A DNA stretch of 64,000 nucleotides from Chalciporus piperatus (Eukaryota; Basidiomycota; Agaricomycetes; Boletales; Boletaceae), in contig JBBPTG010000038.1 in the NCBI GenBank assembly GCA_038093975.1, positions 62,001 through 126,000 on the forward strand. The letters run 5' to 3'. The notes beneath the pieces are model-generated. The model was not told the origin of the DNA and did no database searches. It worked only from the letters and a program-made list of their open reading frames with translations. The first letter of the stretch is position 1, and every line of letters starts with the position of its first letter. This document shows, piece after piece, positions 1-10,289 of this stretch. Position numbers and translations under genes: made by a program.

Positions 1-1561
1 GGTGTGCGACGAGTGGTAGGATAACTTACTCATGAGCATCGAAGACTTGTCCCGTAAGTGCAGACACGCCCAAGAAAGGCGAATTGGGCAATTTGATTCC
101 CTCAACGCGGAAACAATCTGACCAGTCGTCCCCTACAAATATCGCGAAAACCGACAGATCAGCACACCGTCCGTCATTGACGATCGCTCGGGTCATACGT
201 ACAAGCTCTGTAGTGGACTTTGACCTAATCGCAAACGCATCAAGTTAGTGGTGCTAGCAAGCGATGAAATGCATTCATAAAAAAAACTCACGTCGAGATA
301 CGAGTCCTTGACGTATGTAATCTTCAACTTGGTAATCACGTTCGTGCGTCGGATCATCGCCTATTCGATGCACGCGCATACATCGTGAGCAGCACATATT
401 GAATTAGGTCAAACGCTGTCTCAGCAGAACCACAAGGGCGTGCGAGAGAGCTTACCGAGCACGATCCAATAGAGTTCGCATGTCCGTCATTCGCCTGATC
501 ATATGGTGTCTTTCCGTCTCCAAGCATGCCCACGATGCGAGGGAAGCCGTATGGATGCCGAGAGTTGGCATAGCTGGTTGGTCAAATGTTAGGACCAGCT
601 CAGTGAATCAAGCGAGTGCCTCTTACGTGTCTAAGAAGATAGCCAATCCCTCAACGTTGTCTGTCAAAACAGGGGTGCATGAGGACGCGTCGGACCAAAT
701 ACGAGGAGAATTAGACAGACCTTTATTCCCAAATACAGGCCCAGGCTGTGCCCGCTCGGTCGTAAGCCAGATGGCCATCCCATCGCCATACAAATGGGTC
801 GACTCGCCCGAGATCTGAGAGCCATGGCGAGTGAGTCGCGGATAGAAGACGAGAGTGGGTAAGAAGCGAACCTTGAACTCGACCTCGATGACGTAGCTCG
901 TCGAGGTCAAAGGGAGACGAGACCATAGCCATCCCTGCGCAACGGTTCATCAGTGGATAAACGGCGGCGAGGGAGAGGCGTACCGTTTGAGATGGAGCCG
1001 CTCGCGTGAGACGGATATGTTTGTTCGTGTTCTATCCCCGCACAATACCCACCATCCATACCAAACGCGCAAAAGAAAGAAATACAAAAACCTCATTAGT
1101 ACACCTCCCAATCTGAATCAGAATGAGACAACCCACAATATAAGCATCCGCACCAAAGTCCCACCATCTACACTCGAGTCAGCATGGATAACTCAAACCC
1201 GGCCTACGGCTGAGGACGCACCGGTTTTGGAGGTCTTGGTCGATATAAGGAGGATGTATCGAGTGTGTGCGGAGTTGGACGGTCTGAAAGGTCTGTTAGA
1301 TTGCCGTTCGTCATTTTCGACCCTCGTTCCCCTCCCCCCTGCCCAATGCACCCTACGCAACTGCGAATCAAGCCCAACCCTCCGCCCTAGCCCTAGCCCA
1401 AACCCATCCACCCCGACTCAGCGAAACAACGGAGCGGAACTCACCCGCTCAATAGTTCTATTTGCCACCTTCGTGTCCGCGGCCGCACGAACGCCAGGTA
1501 GCACCGACACGAACGCAAGCGCAAGATAAATCGCGGCTAGGCACCGCGTCGCCGAGAACAT
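1..1561 (-). CDS. L-type (legume-like) lectin, ER-Golgi cargo receptor, 3' end cut by window edge
   Basis: Predicted type I membrane cargo lectin of the ERGIC-53/VIP36/Emp47 family, which carries glycoproteins between ER and Golgi. The start at 1561 opens a signal peptide (MFSATRCLAAIYL...) ending near GVRAAA, with the first donor at 1444. Spliced exons then read in family order: PPYIDQDLQNRWWDFGADAY, TNKHIRLT, GWLWSRLPL, the strand GDGMAIWLTTERAQPGPVFG, EGLAIFLDTYANS, GMLGDGKTPYDQANDG, and the late-lectin segment WSDCFRVEGIKLPN...GVSALTG. At least seven introns. The stalk, TM segment and cytoplasmic ER-exit signal lie left of base 1. Family assignment is firm; the exact subtype cannot be decided without the tail. 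Confidence 0.88.
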
Positions 1562-2063
1562 CGTCGAGATTCACTGAAAGGTTGAGGGGAGGATAGCTGT
1601 GATTGTGACCGTTGGATGGATCAGAGTTTTCCGAGTTGTCGAGTTTCGAATGTCGTGTTTTCGAAAGTCGAGAGTCGTGAACGAGGAAAACGAGCGAAAA
1701 TGTGTGCAGTCGGTGCTGTGGAGGGAGGAATGCCTTGTCGGGCTGGCCCAGGGAGGTAACAAAAAAGTTGGTTGTAAACTTGTCAGAGACCTGTGGTCGA
1801 GTCGCTTAGGCTGCAATGTCGGTTTCTCACGGACACTCTCATATCCATTGCTTTGAGTTTTTCCTCCTTGGATACTATTTCGATCATTGTAGAATAGAAA
1901 CCAACTCGCTCGGCATCTTTCATCAGGGCTACGCTAATACCACGTCGACGGTCGAAAACGTGACGAGGCGTAGTCGTCTCCAAGATAGCAACAGCAAGTG
2001 ACACGGATCTGCTCTCCAAGCGGAGACTCTGTCTCCATAAACATCCCACCGTCGTAAACCTCC
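1562..2063. other. Intergenic: lectin promoter and ERD2 3' region
   Basis: No gene recognised. It must hold the promoter of the leftward lectin gene and the terminator of ERD2, which is also leftward. Open frames here have no family features. Confidence 0.5.
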
Positions 2064-3033
2064 TCATGCAGGTAATTCAAACTTCTGTCCTTGGAGTACT
2101 CTGCAACAAGTTGTCGAACAGGGACGAGAAAGCATGGGGTAAGTGCGGATCCAGGAAAAACACAAGCAGGGAGACATACTTTGTGAAGTAAACGTAAAAG
2201 AAGTCGAGGTAGAGCCCCGTCTGCACAAGTCCAGCTACCACAGATATGGGATCCACCGAATCGTTCGTGAAGTATCTACAACCGCCGAATGAGCGTCCCA
2301 GCGCAATGCAACGCCACCCTCCGATACGCACCTATATATCCAGTTGGGAATGTACAACGCTCTGTATGCACCGAGCGCTGCAAGATAATGCGTCGTGATC
2401 GCCTCCGCCTCGCCAGTTCGTTGGAGCATGAACAACTGTGGGAAGATGGCGACAGCCTCGAGGAAGATGGAGAAACTCCAGAGGATTTCCGAGGTACTGA
2501 ACCGGTAGTTGAAGATGAAGGCGCACACAAAGCAGGGACCAAGGAGGTACTCGATCTTGAACGTGTCAAGTGACGGGTCGAACGTTGGTCTGTGTGCACG
2601 CCATCAGCATGCCGCGGGAAGACGGCGGGGTCGCAAGGGTAAGGGTGGGTGAACACTGGTCGAAGAAATACCCACCTGAAGCGGTATTTGATGAGGTAGA
2701 GGATGTAACAACTGCTCGCGATGAAAAAGATCTTCATGACAAAGTTGTAGAGCGAGACCCAGCTGTAGAAGAGGTCGAGGTAGCGCGTGAGGAAGACCAA
2801 CGCATAGAGTGCTTGTGTCTTGAACGAAATTCCTGCACGCGCGTCGTCATTTACACTCTCCGCAACGAACCAAAGCCCGCGTGTACGTACCTCGGCATGA
2901 TCTAGAGGTTTGTATCTTGTGCACGAGAATGAATATCGAGGCCAAGTGGGCCAAATCCCCTGTCGGTCGTCAGTACAACTCCTCCACGCTCTCTGAGCAC
3001 TCTGTACCCACCGAAAAATCGGAAAATGTTCAT
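2064..3033 (-). CDS. ERD2: ER lumen protein retaining receptor (KDEL/HDEL receptor)
   Basis: Seven-helix Golgi receptor that returns HDEL/KDEL-bearing ER residents to the ER. The start at 3033 gives MNIFRFFG, then after a short intron [20 protein letters not shown] and [20 protein letters not shown], both signature ERD2 blocks. These are followed by [50 protein letters not shown]..., [20 protein letters not shown], then [20 protein letters not shown] and [12 protein letters not shown]. The last exon ends [16 protein letters not shown], the typical short cytosolic tail. Five introns of normal size; all frames join. It is complete and shares an upstream region with the divergent J-domain gene. 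Confidence 0.95.
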
Positions 3034-3777
3034 GACCGCGAGCGAGTTCAACAGACGAGTTCCCGAGCGACAAGAGAATGGAAACCGGGGTCGTGGAGAA
3101 AGTTGCTTTGGTCTGTCGCGGAACGACGTGTCACTCAAAACCATGAACAGATGAGGTAATACTCTTCCACGCTTCTTTGTCACCTACTACAACAACCCTG
3201 AGTGACCCAAAGGCAAGTGAATCCATTCCGTGTATTTTCTGTGCAACGATGTTCTAGTAAAAGGGTCGACCTCACAATGTCTCGTCTTACACCCGGCATA
3301 CAATCCCCGAACCCATCCAATGCGTCTGATGCCCGATGCGCAGCCAAGATCACGCTGTGTCGTTGTTAAGGCCAGACCAACATTCCAATGACTCTTTAAT
3401 GCCTGGCGTGGCTTCGCGTCCAAGAGCTCGTCAGCAAAGGCAGAGTTTTCATCCCACGCGAGACCTCATGTCTGGGTCTCGCGGGCGTTCACTAGCCGAG
3501 CTCGGGTGGATAAAGTTCACTCTGTCCCGAGTGGTCCCTAGACGTGGTGTTTATGCAGGCGAACGCTACAGTTTGCTTTCCTCGTGGAAGGCCACGCACG
3601 CATTCAGCATCCACGCACGAGAATTCCGCGTTTGGGTGCGTGGTTGTGTGCATATAAATGCAGGAGCGGGGGTTGCCACGTGTCAGGTCGTAGACGGGCC
3701 ATTGAGGACATGAGATCACTTCGGCTGTCTCGTACAGCTCTGAGCATTCATCTTTTCTCGCTGAATATTCGAGGGCC
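3034..3777. promoter_or_regulatory. Divergent promoter between ERD2 and the J-domain gene
   Basis: 744 bp separating two divergent ER/Golgi genes. CCACG cores occur at 3592, 3611 and 3676 (the last inside a CACGTG E-box), with a related ACGTGG at 3541 and a CCAAT at about 3385. CCACG and ACGTGG are the cores of ER-stress elements known from animals. Presence of the motifs is seen; function is inference. A TATAAA-like string sits near 3654. Confidence 0.45.
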
Positions 3778-5112
3778 ATGCTGACTGATCTCTTGTTCGG
3801 TAGAATGTCTTCCTTCCTCTTTCAAATGGCGGCTTGGAATTACCTCCCCGACTTCGTCACTCGTCAAGTCCTCTCTGTCATTCATCAAGTTTCGATGAAT
3901 GTATTCAAGATATCCCCGCCGCCACCACGAACACCGGGTTATGCCCAGCACTATCGATATACCTATGCAGTTGTGGTGCTCTCCTATTTAATCTACAACG
4001 TTATCGAGACATCGAGTGAACTGCCAAAGAACTTTTATGAGCTCCTTGGAGTAGATCCTCGCACGGACGAAGGTTCACTCAAGGCTGCTTTTAGAACATT
4101 TGCCAAGAAGAATCATCCAGATCGAGCGGGACCAGGAGGAGAAGCCCTTTTTATTGAAGTGCGAGATGCATTCGAGGCACTGAAAAATCCTGTGGTCCGA
4201 TTTGCCTATGATAGGTGCGTGCCTTGAGGTCAATTGTGTCGCGCACTTGGCCGCAGAGCTGAGAATCTAGCTTGTGGCTAGGTTCGGACCAGACGTGGTG
4301 CGATGGCAGGGATGCACTACGATGAGAGATTACATGCGACAAGGTTTGCTGAACTCGTTACCACGTCATGTCATGACTGGCGTTGCACTTTTCCTATTCT
4401 CCGCGACTGGCAAGCGGAGTCCAATTGCAGCAGTAAGAGTTACGTTCCTCGATGATTGAAAGTATTGATTGCATCTACAGTGGCGGTACCTGCTGTTCAT
4501 AGCCATGTTTGCGCTTGAGCTGTACCTGATCGTCACCCCAACTCCCTCCTCGTCGTCATCATCTGGATCGACCGAGTACACGTTCGTTGATCAAGTACCG
4601 TCATCATCAACGATATTGTTTGAGAACGTGTTCCCACAGCGTGTCGCGTATCAACACATCATGTTCTTGCACACGGTGTTTTGGTTCATGTCGTCGGCGC
4701 TGTCGAAGGTTGCACCGGCGCTGTTTGCGAGGGTGATGAAAGTCGATGCAGAAGCCGAGCAAGGGGTCGTTCATGCTATGGGAGAGCGAATTGGGGAGTT
4801 GACAAAGGGCGTCGAACGGGAAAGTGAGTTTATGCTATTCTTGATGGGGTTCCCTGCTGACAAATTTCAGTGTCGATTATGGTGAATACGGAGCTACACT
4901 CGGTCAACGGTGGCTCGAGTGTTTCTCCAGCGCAGATGCTCGTTCCACCTCTGAAGATGGATGAGTTTCGGATGGGGTTGTTGATGCGAGAGATGGAGGA
5001 CGTTGTGGTTGAGAGCAAGCTGAAGAGTGAGGTGGGTCCGATGAGGAGTGCATGGGAGAGATCAAACGAGGAGAGAAGTCGCGTGTCCCGTGCACGGTCC
5101 ATGTCCGTATAG
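3778..5112 (+). CDS. Membrane-anchored J-domain (DnaJ/Hsp40) protein
   Basis: Co-chaperone that would stimulate an Hsp70. The J domain starts about residue 84 (NFYELLGVDPRTDEGS) and has the HPD tripeptide at about 113-115 (KKNHPDRAG). A membrane segment precedes it (YTYAVVVLSYLIYNV, about 61-77). After the J domain come three more hydrophobic stretches (HVMTGVALFLFSA, WRYLLFIAMFALELYLIV, HIMFLHTVFWFMS) and a charged tail ending RARSMSV. Introns at 4215-4281, about 4442-4481, and near 4831 join in frame. Resembles fungal ER-membrane J proteins, but the TM-J-TM order does not match Erj5/Sec63 exactly. Internal ATGs at codons 10 and 17 are alternative starts. Confidence 0.8.
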
Positions 5113-5377
5113 GGTGAATCACAGAAATAAATGGGCACCCACTTGGGGGTGGAATCAATTGGGGACATGCGGATGCAGCGAGGAAGACAGCGTGATCTCG
5201 AAGCTCGACTTTGATTGGTCCGCTAAGTCGCCGTGCTTCGATCTTATCTCATGTCCTGTCGAGATCTGCGTTCCCGATATGGATATGATGACACGTGCCA
5301 GTGTGTCTTTTGTATGAGTGATATATTTGAGTTCTTCAACCCTGCAAGTTTGTAAACACACATCTCTCTTTCTCCCC

Positions 5378-6730
5378 ATGTCAGTCCCTGAGTCTTCAAC
5401 CTCCCGCCGAACGCTCAACAAAGAAGGATCGGTTCACTTGACAAGTAAGACAGAACACCCAGATCGACCGGCGGGTAGCTGACTCCTGAGCTATCAGATT
5501 ATGCACGCAATATCAACTCGTATCCTGGCAAAACCGAAAAGCTGGAGATCCTAGATGCAGTCCGAGCCATACCGGGGAACGAGAACTTTACTCTCGAAAA
5601 GCTCACTCAATGGTTTACTCGTCATCGCAACCCCGCACATGCTCGGCCGTCACACTTTCCCCGTCCCATTCCTTATCCCGCACTCGCGACCGACCCCCTA
5701 TCAGCGGTGCTGTTGGACGATGAAACTATATGTGAGTCTGGCTCGAACGTATGTCTACCGCATCTTTGGATCCCAGACTCACCGTTTTTCCTTTCAGTGT
5801 TTCCGAAATTGACACCAACCCACATCCAGCAACTCCGCGTGCTCTATAAGAAGCGTTCCGCACCCACAGAGGGTATCATTACCTTTTGGGCAGAACGTCT
5901 TAATGCGGACAGAGCAGAGGTCGATGCTTGGATTCAATACCAACAAGAAAAAGCGAAAGAAGACGAACTCATGTCTGCTATGCCGGATTCGCCAGATATT
6001 CCGCTCAAAGAGGTCGTGAGCGGCCGGGCGGGGAGTTCGAGCGAGTCTCCGACCGTGCCCGACTTTCCAAGGCCGCATTTGCCGACACCGGCTGAGTCAC
6101 TTTCACCTTCTACATCACCACTCGCAAGGATGCCGTCATTACCGCCGATCGTGGTGAAAGAAGAGGATGGAAGAACATCCTTACTATCACCGCTGGTGAC
6201 GTTTGCGAAGCCATCTTCGTTGCAACGGAAACCGACCGCATATATGGAGCATCGGTCGTTATTGGAGGGGCTGCCGCCGTTGACGAGATTGGTTCAGGAT
6301 TCAGTGTGTATTGCCTTATTGTGATAAGGTTTGGGCTGACTATATCAACCATTGTATAGTCGGTGTCTAGGCAACAAACAAAACCGCCGTCAGTCGGGGT
6401 ACAGGTGCCGATCAGCGCCTTGCATGTGGGGGAGCGTGCACCTCGACTGTTTCCAAGAATGAAAACCACCACTTCGTTGGTGGCAAATATCAGAGATAGT
6501 TTACGGTCAGATAATCGCGTCGACGAACCGCCACCGAGGACGGCGGACGAGTTTGCGATCAAGTTCAAAACGGTCGAGGATCAGATTAATGCGTTTATGA
6601 AAATGTATGAAGATGGAACATTAGCACCGTTTGGTTGGGATTCGAGTGAGTTTGTCTTTTTTTGATCTGGGGTGATGCTCATGTGTATGTATCCCCAGGT
6701 CTGAACAACGCGATGTTGTCTGAAATATGA
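5378..6730 (+). CDS. Homeodomain-like (HTH) protein, putative transcription factor
   Basis: Starts MSVPESSTSRRTLNK. Two stretches look like divergent homeodomains. The first spans YPGKTEKLEILDAV to TLEKLTQWFTRHRN, with the WF-x-x-x-R of a recognition helix. The second is PKLTPTHIQQLRVLYKKRSA ... AERLNADRAEVDAWIQYQQ. The middle is Ser/Pro-rich and acidic (PTVPDFPRPHLPTP, SPLARMPSLPP), typical of transcription factors. The last exons read EDQINAFMKMYEDGTLAPFG and end LNNAMLSEI-stop. Four introns join in frame. Fold and function are inferred from pattern only; it could be another HTH protein. It lies head-to-tail with the PKA gene. Confidence 0.6.
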
Positions 6731-6902
6731 TCGTCACTCATGAGACATTATTCCTGCTCTAATATACCTACCGTACTGTATTTTTACTCTGTCACCTTAG
6801 TGGTTTCCATGCCGAATATACGAGTATAATGACTTTCGAAACAAGGTCGCCATAGGTTGCCATCAGGGGGCGAGTTTGGAGTCGGGAGTCTCCGATCAAA
6901 CA

Positions 6903-8554
6903 ATGGATCGGAAGCATTTGTCCGTTCTCTCCTCGATAGCCGACGTTCTCGAAAGAACTCCTTGGTCCTCGACGTCCACCATGGTTGACAACGTCGCCAT
7001 CGCTCACTACATCCAACAGACCACTACAAAGTTGCAAGAAACTGCATCAATACCTTCCACGCCCTTACGTACCCTTTCAGAATACCATAGAGGCTCGATA
7101 TCCACTACCCGTACCTCGGTAACCGATTGGAGTATGCGGGAAGACAGCGAAGATTCTTTGACACCCCTCCCAAAAGTGACTTCTCGTCCGCGGGCGACTT
7201 ATAAACTTGCCGATTTCATCATACAAAGGACACTTGGTACCGGAAGCTTTGGGAGAGTCCATTTGGGTACGTGATTATTGTTTTTCGAACTTGGATGGGG
7301 CGCAGTGGCGTCACGTTTTGTCGTTGTTCTTCTTTCGTTCGTTTGGTGCCCTTTGTGGGGTTGAATAGTTTCTTTGATTCTTGTCTTGTTCTCTGTCTCA
7401 CCGTGCTGGACGTCGTTCTCACATGGGTATGTGTGGGTAGTGCGAAGCAAGCATAATTTGCGGTTTTACGCTGTCAAGGTGTTGAACAAGGACAAGATCG
7501 TAAAGACGAAACAGGTCGAGCATACGAATAATGAAAAGACGATTTTGGAAGCCATCCAACACCCCTTTATCGTCAACCTTTGGGGCGCGTTCCAGGACGA
7601 CTCAAATTTGTACATGGTCATGGACTATGTACCTGGAGGGGAACTGTTTACACTCTTGAGGAGGTCAAATGTCCGTCCCCCCTTCCATTCGTTGTTCGTC
7701 ATTCGCGCGTGGACTGACGATTTGTGGGTTCGCCAGAGGTTCCCTGACCCGGTGGCCAAGTTTTATGCCGCCGAAGTGGCACTCGCCCTCAATCATTTGC
7801 ATTCGTTAGATATCGTTTATCGTGACCTCAAGCCGGAGAATATCTTGCTCAATTATGATGGTCATATCAAAATAGCCGACTTTGGCTTTTCAAAGCGCTG
7901 TTCGTCGGTGACGTGGACGCTATGCGGGACGCCTGATTACCTTGCGCCCGAGGTGCGTGCCGCGTTCGTCGTTGTCTTTGTCTTTGACCACTGACGCGTG
8001 ATGTAGATCGTCGGTCAGCAACGGTACAACAAAAGTGTGGACTGGTACGCCCTTGGCGTGCTCATCTTTGAGATGCTGTCAGGCCTGCCTCCCTATCACC
8101 AGCCGGACCACAATACTGTGATCCTTTACGAGAAAATTATGCGTGGGCCGACATTCATCCGGTGGCCGCCGTTCCAGGTGAACGCGACCGACCTGATCCT
8201 AAAGCTCATGGAAGGCGACCCAAGTCGACGATATGGCAACTTGAAACACGGTGCTGGAGACGTGTTTGCGCACCCATGGTTCGCAGAAGTGGACTGGATG
8301 AAATTGCGGAATAGGGAAATTTCGTCGCCGTATCTCCCCAAGATCAGTGGAGATGGTGATGCGAGTGCGTGAGTGGCGTTTTCCTGCTTCGTGATCCTCA
8401 CCATCGTCGCGTGACTGACTCGTTGTTTGTGTGACACAGATTCGAAAAGTACCCCGAAGACAACGTGTCTTCGATGTATGGGCGACCTGCGCTTGATCCA
8501 TGGGGAGGTTCATTCCCTGCGTTTGAATATACGGCTGCACGTGCCTCTTCTTGA
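6903..8554 (+). CDS. cAMP-dependent protein kinase (PKA) catalytic subunit
   Basis: AGC-family Ser/Thr kinase. An N-terminal extension of about 100 residues precedes the kinase core. Seen: Gly-loop [11 protein letters not shown], lysine motif [30 protein letters not shown], catalytic loop [18 protein letters not shown], activation segment [14 protein letters not shown], then [20 protein letters not shown] and [12 protein letters not shown]. The C-tail ends [21 protein letters not shown] fills the FxxF hydrophobic-motif place of PKA. The ATG at 6903 is the first Met after a stop-bounded leader. Introns at 7267-7440, 7671-7736, 7953-8006 and about 8371-8440 all join. All catalytic residues are present. 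Confidence 0.92.
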
Positions 8555-9164
8555 GGACGGTTTTTTATTTTATTTTGTCTTGGCATATCTTTTTCATCAC
8601 GACACCCCCATCGATTTCATACCGTGTTTGGATCCGACCACTGGCATGCGGTAGATCATACATATGGCAAACATACCCTACACCCACACGCATCTATCGA
8701 TATCACGCCCATCACGAATACGTTATACCTGGTTGTACACTTGGCTGTTTGTTCTGTTTTGCATCTTGGAACGAGTACCAGTTTCTGTTTCTTTTGTTTT
8801 TCTTGTGTATGTTTTTCGATTTTCTGTTTCGTTAAAAATCGTATATAGTTGTCTTGTGTTGTTTAATCCTTTCTTTCTGTCCTTCTGTCTCTTTTCTGTT
8901 GTAGTTGTCTTTTCTGTTTTCAACAATGGATATCGGAAACGATATATTGCCAGTCACTAGGTCGTCCTAAGTGAGTACCGCGAAAAACTCTCGATGGACT
9001 GCCAAATCATAAGAGAGACAGAGTGGCATGTGGAATCTCATCAAAGTCCTTCAATTTGGACGCGACGTTGCGAAGTTGCGATTCTAGATCTGGGACCGTC
9101 TCTCGGTCGATTTCAGAAAGGAGGTGTAACATCTTCAATGGCGCGGAGGAATACCCGCGGCTTG
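8555..9164. other. Intergenic, T-rich 3' region of the PKA gene
   Basis: Strongly T-rich plus strand (about 8740-8930), consistent with a 3' UTR and terminator. No protein family recognised. It ends at the retrotransposon target site. Confidence 0.5.
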
Positions 9165-9179
9165 TAAGTTAACAAAAAA
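9165..9179 (+). repeat. Left target-site duplication of the LINE
   Basis: TAAGTTAACAAAAAA, identical over 15 bp to 12656-12670. The A-rich core suits first-strand priming by a LINE endonuclease. Identity of both copies indicates a recent insertion. Confidence 0.85.
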
Positions 9180-9338
9180 GGGCGCTCCTTGATCCAGTAC
9201 CACTACCTGCTCGTGTTTTCCCACGGTTCAGTTCGCGGTAGAGGAGGGCCATTCAAATGCACAACGCACAGCAAGTCCTCAGCGACTCGCATACTCGCAT
9301 TCGATGGTCAAGACAGCACGCCCCGCTGCTCAACGAGT

Positions 9339-9733
9339 CCTCCCTTAGCAAAGGAGGCGAACGTGTCGCTTGGATGCGCTCGTTGAAGTCTGTACCTGCA
9401 ACCCATGGCCAAGTCCTCCCTTGGCAAAGGAGGTTAAAGTATCGTTTGGACACGCTTGGCGACGGTGAAGCTCAACCGACTCAAAACTACTACGGAAGGG
9501 AGTCCTCCCTTAGTGAAGGAGGTTCGCAGTGGCATTAGTCGCGCTCTGCCGTGTCCGAATTGACAGTAAACTACGACGGGTGAGTACTTTCTTAATCGTT
9601 GTGCTTGTCACCTGGCCCGTTTTTTTTAGTCGTGCGCGCGCGGCTGTCTAGTTCCCACAGCCGTTCGTTCGGTCGTCGCTAGTGGTCGGGGAGCTAGACG
9701 TTAAACCCGCTGAGCCCTCCCTTAGTAAAGGAG
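9339..9733 (+). repeat. Four copies of a CCTCCCTT-loop-AAGGAGG hairpin in the LINE leader
   Basis: Near-palindromes at 9339-9357, 9415-9433, 9504-9522 and 9716-9733. Copies 1 and 2 share about 30 nt downstream, and copies 3 and 4 share a different flank reading GGTTYGCAG then GCAYTAG. They look like diverged tandem units of the element's leader. Confidence 0.75.
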
Positions 9734-10289
9734 GTTTGCAGAAGCACTAGCTTCACTCGGTCGAAGGGGTGGTCACCATGCTATTCACGATGCTGTCACC
9801 ATGGTCTCGTGCCAAGTCCCGTAAAAGGGTGTCCCTGGTGGACATAGGCTTCGTAACAGGGGGGAATCGGGTTCTAAAAACCATCCGAGACCAACATGGT
9901 CAAAGGACACCCTCGGCCTCGTCGTCACTGCACTGTAGCTTGCTACAATGTACATGGTGAGGTGGTTAGTCGGATTTGATCACACTTCTGGCGAGGCAGT
10001 GGACTTTTACTAGATTGCGGATCCGTACGTAGTTCCTGTTTGGGTTCTACAAACGAAGCACTAGTAAGGGAACGGGAAGCTCTAGTTCGAAGTCGTGGCT
10101 CGAACGGGGTGGGCCGTGGCATACATAGGTAGTCCCTTTGTGTGGCCTGAGAGGACAAAATCCCCTGCCGGTTGGCTTTAAGTTTCACAAGAACTGGCTA
10201 GCTCATGTTGTTTCCACGAGACACTTTGTAGTGGTGGGTCTTGCAAGAGCACCCTTTGCTTGGGCCAATTCTTGACAAAAGCGCAAGGA

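Noticed and set aside
9769..9960. 63-codon plus frame in the LINE leader with ATG
   Set aside because: Lies in a structured non-coding part with inverted repeats; no gag-like zinc knuckle or other motif.
10070..10120. tRNA-like B-box string (GTTCGAA) in the LINE leader
   Set aside because: No matching A box, acceptor stem or anticodon arm could be drawn.
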